DNA from: Phialocephala subalpina
Lineage: Eukaryota > Ascomycota > Leotiomycetes > Helotiales > Mollisiaceae
Reading direction: 5' to 3'
Length of the DNA: 64,000 nucleotides
NCBI GenBank assembly: GCA_900073065.1
Contig: FJOG01000019.1
Coordinates: 711,151 to 775,150 of the forward strand
The translations under genes and the position numbers were made by a program. Shown piece by piece: positions 45,262 to 56,729 of this stretch. The notes under the pieces are model-generated. The model saw only the letters and a list, made by a program, of their open reading frames with translations. It searched no databases and had not been told where the DNA came from. Position 1 is the first letter of the stretch. Every line of letters begins with the position of its first letter.

Positions 45262-48200
45262 CTATTCGTAGTCATCCATATCCTCATCAGCCTGGAAGCC
45301 ACCCCCATCGTCGTTATCAAAGTCGCCCAATCCACCAGGCTCAATATTCGCTTCCCCATCATCATAGTCATCATACTCCTCTTCGTGTTCCTCTTCCTCT
45401 CCTTCCGCGGTAGGCTTCTTAAGTGCCTTCCTCCAGTCGTCGGCTGCTTCTCCTTGGACTGATGGTGTGGCTTCTCTGTTGGGATCATTATAGTCACCAG
45501 TATCTCCCATGTCGATCGAGAGTGTTTCTGAGGGTGCCTCTGATGGCGCGGGTGAAGGACGGGCGTGTAGTGGTGCGGGAGAAGCTTCTGCAGAGGGACG
45601 AGGAGCGATAGCACGCATTGGAGAGGCGGAGATCGAGCGGCTAGCGGGAGATGATCTGCTACCAGGAATTCTGCGTTTTCTGGCATAGGCGGGCTCGGGG
45701 AAGAGATCTATTGGTGTCGGTGCACGAAAGCCTTCGGATGGCGCGAGAGAAGATTGTCTAGAGCCGCTGGTCTCAGAGCCAAGTTCACTGCCAGCTTGGG
45801 ATGTGACTCGACTGGTTGCTGCACTACCAAGGGCATTGCCAACACCGGGCTTATCAAACAGATTACCAATGGCATCGTAATTGATCTTCTTGGAGAATGC
45901 GTGGCGCTTGACAGCAGCGGCTGCTGCGTCACCAGGACTGGCTGCTGGCTCGGTTTGGTTCTGACCCATGCGCATCTTCTTTTTGCGGTTGCGTTTGAGT
46001 TTTGGTGGTCCCTCTTCTGCCTTTCTCTTCTCCCATTCTCGGAGTTGTTGTTTACGGAGCCAGTGCTTGTTCTCGTTGATCCAGAGAGTCTCCTTATGCG
46101 CAGAATCCTCTTCGGAGAGTAGGCAGTTCATGACCTCGGGATCATCTGCGAATTCTTCTTCACCGATGTGAACATCCATGCTGACCTCTTTCTGGGGGTT
46201 GGTTCTTTCTGCTACGATCATGTGCGCTGCGGCACGTTTCTTCGCGATAGCATAGTTTTTTGCATGATCCATGGTGTTGGGGTCGTTGATCATTTCGCTG
46301 ATTTCCTCCTCCAATTGTCGTTCAGCGTTGGACCACTCGTCACTGACTTGGATTGGTCGATTATCAGGACCTTTCTTGCCTGACCTCGGGATCATCTGCG
46401 AATTCTTCTTCACCGATGTGAACATCCATGCTGACCTCTTTCTGGGGGTTGGTTCTTTCTGCTACGATCATGTGCGCTGCGGCACGTTTCTTCGCGATAG
46501 CATAGTTTTTTGCATGATCCATGGTGTTGGGGTCGTTGATCATTTCGCTGATTTCCTCCTCCAATTGTCGTTCAGCGTTGGACCACTCGTCACTGACTTG
46601 GATTGGTCGATTATCAGGACCTTTCTTGCCGTCAAAATAGTTGCATCGCCGGATTGAGTTGATGGAGGAGTGCTCAATTGACTAGGGTCGTGCGTACCTG
46701 GCACAGCTTGAGATGGGGTAGGCTGAGCTTGAGCGACACTTGAATCGCTAGATTGTGCTGACCAAGGAGCAGGTGTCTCTGATGCAGGATGGGATGTGGG
46801 TTGAGTCGGAAGAGGAGTTCTGGTGGATTGAGTTTGGGGTGAGTCGATATCCATTACTTGAGGAGCAGCATCTGCTCTGCTGGAATGCTCGGCTGTTGGG
46901 GTTGAAGTGCTGCCAGATTGTGATTGAGATGAACTGGTATCTGGCGATCGAAGAGACGGATCGATGTTGCTTTCTGGGTCACTGGGAGCAGCAGGGGTAC
47001 TGCTTGGCTGAACTGGACGTGGCGGTATGGCAAAACCATCCGCATCTCGACGAAGCTCGACTTGCTGATCTGGAGCAGGAGTAGCTGTCTTTTGTCGCTT
47101 ATTTGGTGATCCATTCTCGCTGCCCGAACCCTCTCCGGTATCCAAAGCATCATTCCCCTTTCTCTTACGCCTCTTTTTTAGAGTCTTCTGGAATTCCTCA
47201 GTCTTCTCGTAGAAGGATGGCGGATCGTGGGCGGACTCCAAGAACTCATTATGCAAGAACTCCTCCACAGTAAGAGCACTGCTGGGGGTCAACTTGAACT
47301 CCTCGAGACGCTTTTGGATTGTGTGCGTAGTGACTTTGACAATGTAGACGACTTCGGTAACGGTGCGACGGAAGTTGTTCATGCGTGCCGCAAGGATGAG
47401 ACAAGCACCACAGACACCCGATGGACGTCTTCCCATGACCATCCAGTCCAAGCTCATACGCTTGGCCATTCTGACAGCGTCCTCGGCCACCTTATCAGTG
47501 AGATTTCCGAAATCTAGTCTCACGGCGAATCGATGAATCAAGTCTTCTGGCAGAATGGGCATGATACCGTCCGCAGTGATCGGGATGAGCTTATGCAGGG
47601 CTTTGAATGTAGTACCAAGCTTGAAGACGTTGATCTAAGAAGTTAGCAGATACTCTGGATGAGGAAGAAGGAGCATACTTGAATTTTATCGGCAAAATCA
47701 ATGAGCATGACTTTGCATGGTCTTGACTTACGGCATGCACTGTACAAGCAGACAACAGCAACATCACGCAAGCGCCGACCTTGAATGAAATTGGCCGTGG
47801 CGGCGAGCTTGAATATTTGATGACCAGCGTCAGCAGTACTATTACTGATACCGAGGTGGGCTTGCATCTCGTTCATGATCCTGCGGCCTACGACAGTTAG
47901 CGACGGTCAAAATAAGAATGTAGCATTACATACCTGCATGGAGGGTCAAATCTCTTGCGGACTGCCCACCTCCTCTACCATTGGGACCACTGGTATTTGC
48001 TCCGCCTTGGTCAGCACTGATGTAGGTGCCCTGAACAACGGCTTGACCACTCGACGTTTCTCCAAAAGAGATTTCGGAGACAATGTTGGTCTCATCCACG
48101 ATTGTACCACACTCAGTACAGATACCCTCATCGATGGCGAAGGAGTTGCAGCTTGTATTGGGACAGCATTTAGGCTTTGGTACTCTGACCGGAGTATTCG

Positions 48201-48288
48201 CACGACGTGGAGGAGCATTCTTGATTGGGACGCGGTTCCTGATGGGATTCGGTCTGGGTGCTGGAGTAGCACTGGTCCGGCCGACCAT
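45262..48288 (-). CDS. BRF1: TFIIIB subunit BRF1, frame broken by a 250-bp duplication
   Basis: Exons 48288-47934, 47887-47679 and 47634 onward on the minus strand. The product has a TFIIB-type zinc ribbon (C42, C47, C57, C60 in CCPNTSCN..ICTECG) and two cyclin folds (NSTADAGHQIFKLAATANF; GRRPSGVCGACLILAARMNN). A long Ser/Pro/Gln-rich stretch follows, then the BRF1-specific region EEEISEMINDPNTMDHAKN and WINENKHWLRKQQLREWE, and an acidic tail ending DEDMDDYE. BRF1 recruits RNA polymerase III to tRNA and 5S genes. The exact 250-bp tandem duplication at 46131-46630 is not a multiple of three and causes stops. With one copy removed, an intron of about 77 bases (GTACGC donor near 46707, AAAG acceptor) reconnects the frame as QAVPGPDNRPIQVSDEW. 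The break is therefore probably an assembly error in a functional gene. Confidence 0.85.
46131..46630. repeat. Exact 250-bp tandem duplication inside BRF1
   Basis: Bases 46131-46380 and 46381-46630 are identical at every position I compared, both running from TGACCTCGGG to CTTTCTTGCC. The duplication repeats the coding segment from GPDNRPIQ to FADDPEV and shifts the frame. Confidence 0.97.
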
Positions 48289-49172
48289 GATGACTCCCCG
48301 CGGCTACCCCGCGATGCGATGACTACCGGAGATAAGCCTTCGTAACTATTTGCAATGCAACGGCAGCGACAATGGTTGCGCTTCCTCTTTGCGATGGCGA
48401 TGGAGGTACACGTGATGGGTGCGCTGTGGTTGGTTGTGGGCGGTGGTCGTTGAGGAAGGAGCTGTGGTGGTTGGATTTAAGTTGAAAGATTTTTGAAGTG
48501 GCGATCTCGAAACCCCGATGATTGTGAGCCGCCGAACTCTTTTTTAGGTGCGGGTGTAAGCGAGTAGCACGATGGGATTTTGGAAGTCGTTTTTTTTGCT
48601 TTGTGACTATCTGCGCACTCACAGTAGAAGAAGGAGTTGAAGAGGTTGAAGAAGTTCTGATGTGGACGGCAAAAGAGGTTGCGAGTCAAGAAAGTGCTTA
48701 TTTAAATTCATACGCGGCGAGGCAGTGGATTTTTCTATCGTCAAAACCGACAGGTTTTTTTGTGTCGCTTCACCGAAGCCTTGCCGGCAGCACTAGTGTC
48801 TCTCGCACGTGACTATACCTCGGACCTCGACTTCATTTCACTCATGTCTTTCTACTATATTTCTAGTATGATGATACTGAACATGCATCTCTTCTTCGTC
48901 CTTGATCAAGCTGAAGGCATACTATTTTTGTGCAGCTAAAAAGTCGTTCTTGGTGTTGAGGTGGACGAGTATCGGCCTAACCATACTTAGCTAGCGGCTC
49001 GAAGGCGGACAGCTGCGGCAGTTCGCATCAAGATCTCGAATATTTTTCCCATCGTAAACTTTATTGACCGCTGCCTCACGCAATAGACACCCCCAACTCC
49101 TTTTTCGCGCGTTCTTGATTCTTTCTTCTGCTACCGTGTTCTTCTTGCACACTCCTCAGCAGATCTGCAATC
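48289..49172. promoter_or_regulatory. Divergent promoter, BRF1 and arginine methyltransferase
   Basis: 884 bases between the two start codons, transcribed outward in both directions. Short pyrimidine-rich and T-run segments; no open frame of interest. Confidence 0.5.
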
Positions 49173-50445
<1,273 letters not shown>

Positions 50446-51144
50446 TGAGGTTGGTTGTGGGCATAGATTTAAGATTTATGTCTATATCAGGTGGGAGGGT
50501 GGGAGGAAGGGTTCTTTCGCGGCTGAGAGCGCAGACCCTGGGGTTCTTTTTGTGAAAAACTTATGATGGGGGGATAGAGATGAGACGTTTATGATGGGTG
50601 GGTGGGGACATCGATATCTTTTTTCCAGCGACGGATGGATTATAATGATTGGCGTTCTATGGCAGCATAGCGTGGCAAGCTATACACTGGGACGTAATAA
50701 TGATTCTAGATTATGGAATGAATGAGATCATTTCAAGACATCCACAACAGATCTTCGCCGCTCTTGTTCTTGCATTTAGTGTTCGTGTTATATACATTTC
50801 CGAGCAAGTCGCTCTTCCCATGTCGTTTTCAATATTCGTACAGTGCATCACATCATCACTTTATCTCATCCCCCAACCACATCGTCCTTTCCCTTCAAGT
50901 ACTCTTCTTAGCCTCCTCTTCCTCACTCTTCGGCACACTAACGAAGGCCGGCACCACCACGCTATTCAGATTTCTGAACACCTGCACAAAATCATGTTAG
51001 CAAGCTTTCTCCGCGCCACTTTCTTTCCCACGCTGCTTCCCATACATTTCCGAGCAAGTCGCTCTTCCCATGTCGTTTTCAATATTCGTACAGTGCATCA
51101 CATCATCACTTTATCTCATCCCCCAACCACATCGTCCTTTCCCT
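50446..51144. other. Intergenic between convergent genes, half of it duplicated
   Basis: 3' flank of the methyltransferase (to the right) and of the NTF2-like gene (to the left). From 50792 it consists of the extra copy of the 250-bp duplication, including a spare last exon of the neighbouring gene. Confidence 0.6.
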
Positions 51145-51291
51145 TCAAGTACTCTTCTTAGCCTCCTCTTCCTCACTCTTCGGCACACTAACGAAGGCCG
51201 GCACCACCACGCTATTCAGATTTCTGAACACCTGCACAAAATCATGTTAGCAAGCTTTCTCCGCGCCACTTTCTTTCCCACGCTGCTTCCC
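50792..51291. repeat. Second exact 250-bp tandem duplication
   Basis: Bases 50792-51041 and 51042-51291 are identical throughout, from ATACATTTCC to CGCTGCTTCCC. The unit covers the end of exon 2, intron 2, exon 3 and 3' flank of the NTF2-like gene. The copy next to the gene (51042-51291) is used for the gene model, so the gene itself stays intact. Confidence 0.97.
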
Positions 51292-51946
51292 TGCTTGATC
51301 TTCTCTCCTTGCTCATCTGTGAATATTTTGATCACCGAGTTGACGGTTTGTTCCTTGCCGATTCCTTTGACTACGTATTTTGTTTTGAGATCCATTGTTA
51401 TTGGGTTTCCTGAGGAGGTGACTTGGGAATGGAGCTGGTCGATTGAGGAGAAAGCGGCTTTTAGACCGTACCATTGGGCTTCGTATTGTTTTCTGCCTTC
51501 GGCTTTAGTTAGGGGGTCAGAGAATGTTGCGTCGTCCTATAGGGGTGTGTTAGTAGAATAGGGAGAAAGGGAGGGGAGGGGAGGGGACCTACGGTCCAGA
51601 GTTGCAATTTCTTCAATGTGGGTTTGCCTGCAAATAGCTGTTTGATTCTCATGAGCACTGTCCTCTTCATTCCATCTGGACTTTTTCTGGGGAGGAAACA
51701 AACATCCAAAACACTCCCAACCAAAACCCTCTGCTGACTACTCAACTGTAAGCCAGCGGCAGTGTTGACCTGGCTCTCGATTCCTAGCTCTGTTGACTGG
51801 GAGGAGGACATGTTGGCTTGATTTTGGAGCCGTGCTGTTTCGGATGGTACTCCTTGTGTCATTCTCTTTCCGTAAAATACTTTTGATGCAGTTGGCCTTG
51901 AGAGGAATTTGAAAGAAGTAGAGAGGAGTATGGGTGAGGGACGCAT
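51145..51946 (-). CDS. NTF2/SnoaL-like small protein, possibly mitochondrial
   Basis: Three exons on the minus strand (51946-51593, 51536-51282, 51231-51145) give 231 residues in frame. The first ATG gives MRPSPILLSTSFKFLSRPTA, basic and serine-rich with no acids, like a mitochondrial presequence. Later sequence WTDDATFSDPLTKAEGRKQY and AQWYGLKAAF followed by LHSQVTSSGNPITMDLKTKY fits NTF2-like alpha+beta folds, where DATFEDP-type motifs line the pocket. Intron 2 has a GCTAAC branch and GTGCAG acceptor, after which the product ends PKSEEEEAKKST. No specific function known to me. Convergent with the methyltransferase gene. Confidence 0.72.
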
Positions 51947-52654
51947 CAATTCTTGATTCTTCGTAGATGACAATTCAAAAAGAGTAAGGGGGGCAGTGGA
52001 AAGGGGGTATTATGAAGGAGAGTAATAGAAGGAGGAAGACACTGCTTACAACAACGCGTCACGACTCTAAGCTTCTGACTGCTGACCTCCATCAGGTCGT
52101 ACCTTTTTTGTTGACATCATCACTACTAGCAGCAGAGTGACGCGGGAGGATCGCGAGACGAGCCGCCAAGTCACTTGACATGCGTACCCCGCTATTTGCC
52201 CCCACTTGCGCTGCCAATTCTTAATTATGAGTTAGAACATTGTGAGTTGTGCAACGTAAGAATTCGGTGTTCGGGGATAATCAGGAGATTAAAGGACGTT
52301 GAACGTTGAAGAAGAATTAGGACATTAACGAAGGTTGAAAGTCTAGGGGAGGTTAGGTGATTGAAAACAGTTGAATGTCGCAAAAGAGCTGGGAGATTGG
52401 AGAAGATTAAATATCGAGGTGAAGTTGGAACTATGAGAGAAGTTGAATGTTAAGGGAGAATTCAAACTTCGAAATGGGTTCAGCATCCATCGGTCACTGA
52501 CCTGGACAAGCACAATGCCTCGGACAATGGATAGAAAAGGTATCGCAAAGACTTTTGAGTGGATATAAATGCTATCTCTGTCTTCTCCAACAATCAGAAA
52601 TCCAATCAACGCTTTTTCATGGTCTCGTTTCTCATCCAACAATAATCATGTCTA
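51947..52654. other. Intergenic, GTTGAA-rich
   Basis: No gene supported. Between 52280 and 52460 GTTGAA or GTTGAAxG recurs at irregular 20-45-base spacing (about seven times) with AGGAGATTAAAGGA-like stretches, a degenerate short-period repeat. The left part is the promoter of the NTF2-like gene and the right part the 3' flank of PCM1. Confidence 0.45.
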
Positions 52655-54319
52655 TTACTTGCCCCCACCCTCCGACTTAACAATACCCGCGACCTTGCTC
52701 GCAAGATCGTCTGCTTCGCTCCGAGTCGCTGCTTCGGCATAAACTCTGACGGCGTCCTCGGTCCCAGAAGCTCTGGCGAAAGATCTGCCGTCCTTGTACT
52801 TCTTGACCAAAGCGTCGATTTGCTCTTGAACTCCTTGCGGCTCGACCAACTTTCTCTCTGCATCAGTCGTCTTGAATAGGTTCCTGTCGCCAACCTCTAC
52901 TCGAACAAGTCGGTTTGGTAGGTCGACGTAGGTAAGGTCCCATTCTCGTGGAGTCCAGGTCTTGTGTGCGAGGATAGTTTCGACGAGGAGCATATCTGAG
53001 AGGGCATCACCGACAGTCTGGTTGATGAGATCGCTCAATGCTCGCAGGGTTTCGAGAGCTGCTGCTTGAGCTGGAGATTCTGGCTCCTTGGTATGGAATG
53101 CCTTCAATGCCTGCTGCGAGAAGACTACGGTTCCGTGGCCGTTGGCCTCGAAGTAGACACCAACATCAAACTTGGTGGCTGCATGGTGTAGCCACTTTAC
53201 TCCTGTCGGTGTACAGACGACTGGCAGACCCAATTGCTTCTCAACATATTTTGTGGACGCTCCATTTGCATATGCGGTCTGGACAACACCAATCTTCAGC
53301 TCATCGATGAGACGTGCTTCGCGTGCAAGGTCGCCAATGAATGATGCTGCCAGCGTTGCAATTTTGTCACCGTCGAGAAGGCGGAAGCCGTGCTCGGCGT
53401 CGTTGAAGTAGTAGATGATTCGATCAGCGTCGCCATCGAGGGAGCAGGACCGTTCGTTATTGCCAGCCTTCGAAGACGGTGGTGCTCGTTGCTTCGTCTT
53501 GACATAATCTGCACCGCACTGTAGGAGTCAGCGCAGTAGATGCAGGGATCAGAAGATAAATACCTCATGGTTCAGGACCTCCGCTTTAAGGACATCATCG
53601 TTGATGATTTTGATGTCCACACCACCTGCGGAGGCCTTGGGCAAGAACTTCAAGAGCTCTGTCAACTTGGGTCCACCAACACCATTGGCACAGTCGACAG
53701 TAACTGGTCCACTGGTCTTCTTGCCCTTCATAGCTCGCACAAATGCCTCACTGAGCTTCTCGTAGTATCCCTTCTCGCTGACCTCTCCATAACTCTGCGG
53801 TGTGCCCTCCGTGTTCGTGCATCGTGTCAAATAATGAAGTTGTGGTGTCGTCAGGAGCTTGTAATCTGTGTACTCAGCGCCGGCAGCTTCCAGCGCATCC
53901 ACCAAAGCCTGAACCAGCTTTGGGCCAGATGGTCGAGTATCCCTCGCATAGATGACTCTAGCAGGCGTCTCTGGATTGATTTTCAGCTTCTCCTCCAAGC
54001 TCTTGTAGACCTTTGGCACATCCTCGTCCTTCGCATTGGCCAGTTCAGTCGAATATGCCTCCCAGCTATTCTCCAGCATCTCTCCCATGGGATCAACAAG
54101 CTTCACACCATTGTCCTCCGGAGGATTGTGCGACGCAGTAATCATAACACCAATTGTCTGACCTCCAAGCTTGCGCGAGCGCAGAGCTGCAACCAATCCC
54201 ACGCGGAAGACAACGCTGTCGAGGAGAATTGCCTTCATTCGAAACCCCGCAGTGCCATACTGGAAGACGCGATCAGGCTTGGGGTGCTTCTTCGAAGCGG
54301 CGAGGATTTGGGTGTCCAT
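52655..54319 (-). CDS. PCM1: Phosphoacetylglucosamine mutase
   Basis: Two exons on the minus strand (54319-53564, 53518-52655) give 539 residues, the normal length. The active-site loop TASHNP is at 61-66 with phosphoserine Ser63. The metal-binding loop DGDADR is at about 280-285 and sugar-binding FEANGHG in exon 2. The phosphate-binding RASGTEDAVRVYAEA lies near the C-terminus. The enzyme interconverts N-acetylglucosamine 6-phosphate and 1-phosphate, a step toward UDP-GlcNAc for chitin, N-glycans and GPI anchors; it is essential in yeast. Start MDTQILAASKKHPKPDRVFQ is taken at the ATG matching the family's N-terminus. The 45-base intron has GTATTT..CTACAG ends. Divergent from MUS81. Confidence 0.95.
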
Positions 54320-54719
54320 GATGTCGGTATTCGAAGTGAAGAATTGAGGGATAGGGGTGGAGGAAAGGAGCAAAAGATAAGGTGATTTTATGTAGGCAAA
54401 AGAGCTGAGTGAGATGATGGACGTAAAGCGCGAGGCGCTGCTGTCAACTGCTGAGCTTTCTAGCTGCTATTTTGGGACAGAGCTCACCGCTTTGAGGGGC
54501 AGCTTCAAACCCCTTTAAATCACGTGGGGTCGCGCGCTTGTGCTGAATCGCCCCGGACATCGTCGCGTCAACGAATGTCCTCTATTTCAAACATATCAAC
54601 AACACCTTCATCCATGCACTCCACGTTGCTCCTTTCATCGACATCGCTGTTGCCAACACATTCAGCTCCTCGCTCTCACTCGCTCTGGTGAGTCGACCTG
54701 TCAATTGCCCTTTCCTACG
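54320..54719. promoter_or_regulatory. Divergent promoter, PCM1 and MUS81
   Basis: 400 bases between the two starts. It contains CACGTGGGGTCGCGCGC near 54520 and CT-rich stretches before the MUS81 ATG. The open frame from 54540 into MUS81 is taken as leader. Confidence 0.5.
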
Positions 54720-56534
54720 ATGCCAGCCGAACCAGAGACGTGCGCGAATCCCCTCCTCCTATCCTGGGTGAAGGAGTGGTGGGATCTAGCGCGAGATCGA
54801 CATTCAAAAGGAGAAATGGTCTACAAGAAGGCATATAATTCCTTGAAAGCGTGTCCAATGAAGTTTACGCATCCATCCGAAGTAGAAGTGCTGCAAGGCT
54901 TTGGTCCTAAGCTTGTTGCTCGATTGGTGAAGAAAATGGAGGATTTCTGCGATACGAATGGCCTACCAAAACCCAAGAAACCGAAAAAGAAGAGGACACT
55001 ACCGGTTGGGGAGAATGGAGAAGAGGGTGAAGAGACCGCTTCGCCATCACCGAAGAAGAAAGCCAGGAAGCTGAAACCATACGTGCCAGGATTGAGGTCG
55101 GGGGCATATGCAATAATTATGGCACTTTCCACATTGGACGAAGACTCCCCGGGCATTACCAAAGCCGAAGTCATCAGACTAGCACAACCACATAGTAATG
55201 CATCTTTCACCGTACCCGAGAATGCAGGAAAGCACTACACAGCATGGAACTCGATAAGCACCTTGAAAGATAAACAACTAGTACACGAGAGAGGAAGGCC
55301 AGCAAAGAGATATATTTTGACTGAAGAAGGCTGGGATGTCGCCAAGAGAATCAAAAAGACTGCCGATCCCAACCAAGGGCATATGGATACATTCGTTTCC
55401 TCCCAGAGACCCGCGCAGGAGAACGACGATGACGACGATGATAACTTCCAGGATCTGGCAGGGAGTCCTATTCGATCTCCCCGGCCGTCTCGACCTACGC
55501 AGTCTTCTACAACCGCCGCTTCAGTCCCAGCACCAGACATTATTCCTCAAGGCCCCGTGGTGACAAATCCGTCCACTCTTCCGGACTTCGACCCAATCAT
55601 TCTCGAACCCGGCTCATATAGGATCGAGTTGGTTGTCGATAAACGCGAGATATTCGGCACGAAGACAAGAGATTACATGGAGAAAAACTTGACTGAAAAA
55701 GGAGTTGTGCCAATCATGCGAGAGCTGAAATTGGGGGATGTTCTATGGGTCGCCAAAATGCATGATCCTAAATTATTGGAGCGTCGTGGGCTTGAGGGTG
55801 ACGAGGTAATGTTGGATTATATCGTGGAGAGGAAAAGACTTGATGACCTTGTATCGTCGATCAAAGACGGTCGATTCCATGAACAAAAGTTCCGGCTTCG
55901 CAAATCCGGCGTCAAAAACGTCGTATATCTAATCGAAGAAATCTCCAACCAGTCAGATACAATCAGAAACATGCGGGAAGCCATATCGACAGCTATCACT
56001 TCCTCTCAAGTCATCGATGGCTACTTTGTCAAGCAGACCCAGAAGATGGACGATACAATCGACTATCTAGTCAGGATGACTAAATTGTTGAAGCAGAGAT
56101 ATGAGCACAGGCCGTTGCATATCATTCCAACAAATGCCATAACGATGAGCAACTACATACCTTTGGTGGAACAACTCAAGCAGAAAGATCCCGGAACTAA
56201 CTATTATGTCACCTACGACGTTTTTGCTTGCTTAGGCTCGAAATCGGAAACTTTGACCCTGCGAGACGTGTACCTGAAGATGTTGATGTGCACGAAAGGC
56301 CTGACTGGCCAGAAGGCAATTGAACTGCAAAGGAAATGGAAGACTCCAATCGACTTCATCGAGGCATACAGTGAGATCGAGGCGAAATATGGTACTGGAG
56401 AGGAAGGGAAGAAGAGGAAATGGGCGATGGTCTCGGATGCGATGGACAATCCTATTCCAAGGAAGAGGATTACGAAGGCGATTAGCACCAAGATTGCTGA
56501 GGTTTGGGGAGATGCTTCGACGGCCATGGTATGA
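54720..56534 (+). CDS. MUS81: MUS81 crossover-junction endonuclease
   Basis: An intronless frame of 604 residues from MPAEPETCANPLLLSWVKEW. The in-frame ATG 180 bases upstream adds sequence unlike the family, so I use this one. Order of parts: N-terminal helix-hairpin-helix (LQGFGPKLVARLVKKMEDF, about 57-80); lysine-rich linker; winged-helix segment (TAWNSISTLKDKQLVHERG); acidic linker; and the ERCC4/XPF nuclease with VVDKREIFG near 305 and the catalytic VERKRLDDL near 369. The C-terminal helix-hairpin-helix is TKGLTGQKAIELQRKW. With its partner EME1/MMS4 it cuts 3' flaps, stalled forks and nicked Holliday junctions. Divergent from PCM1. Confidence 0.95.
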   Translation: MPAEPETCANPLLLSWVKEWWDLARDRHSKGEMVYKKAYNSLKACPMKFTHPSEVEVLQGFGPKLVARLVKKMEDFCDTNGLPKPKKPKKKRTLPVGENGEEGEETASPSPKKKARKLKPYVPGLRSGAYAIIMALSTLDEDSPGITKAEVIRLAQPHSNASFTVPENAGKHYTAWNSISTLKDKQLVHERGRPAKRYILTEEGWDVAKRIKKTADPNQGHMDTFVSSQRPAQENDDDDDDNFQDLAGSPIRSPRPSRPTQSSTTAASVPAPDIIPQGPVVTNPSTLPDFDPIILEPGSYRIELVVDKREIFGTKTRDYMEKNLTEKGVVPIMRELKLGDVLWVAKMHDPKLLERRGLEGDEVMLDYIVERKRLDDLVSSIKDGRFHEQKFRLRKSGVKNVVYLIEEISNQSDTIRNMREAISTAITSSQVIDGYFVKQTQKMDDTIDYLVRMTKLLKQRYEHRPLHIIPTNAITMSNYIPLVEQLKQKDPGTNYYVTYDVFACLGSKSETLTLRDVYLKMLMCTKGLTGQKAIELQRKWKTPIDFIEAYSEIEAKYGTGEEGKKRKWAMVSDAMDNPIPRKRITKAISTKIAEVWGDASTAMV

Positions 56535-56729
56535 ACTGGGGCTTGAATCGCGGGATTCGGTTGGTGTTGCGGTGTTCGGCGGATAGGTGTTAAGGAGTGT
56601 ACTCGTCGCCAGGTCGAGGAAATCGGATTGTGCGTTATACGAGTCGAATGCACTGTTCTCTTTGGGTCATTGTTGAACGAATGTACAGGCTTTGTCATCA
56701 TTGCTTGATTGCTCGTGATTATCTCGTTT

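Noticed and set aside
46364..46564. Separate small gene within BRF1
   Set aside because: It is the extra copy of the duplicated BRF1 segment, not a gene.
50649..51561. Two similar plus-strand frames of 160-170 codons, possible paralogous secreted proteins
   Set aside because: They are the antisense of the duplicated 250-bp segment of the NTF2-like gene; their similarity comes from the duplication.
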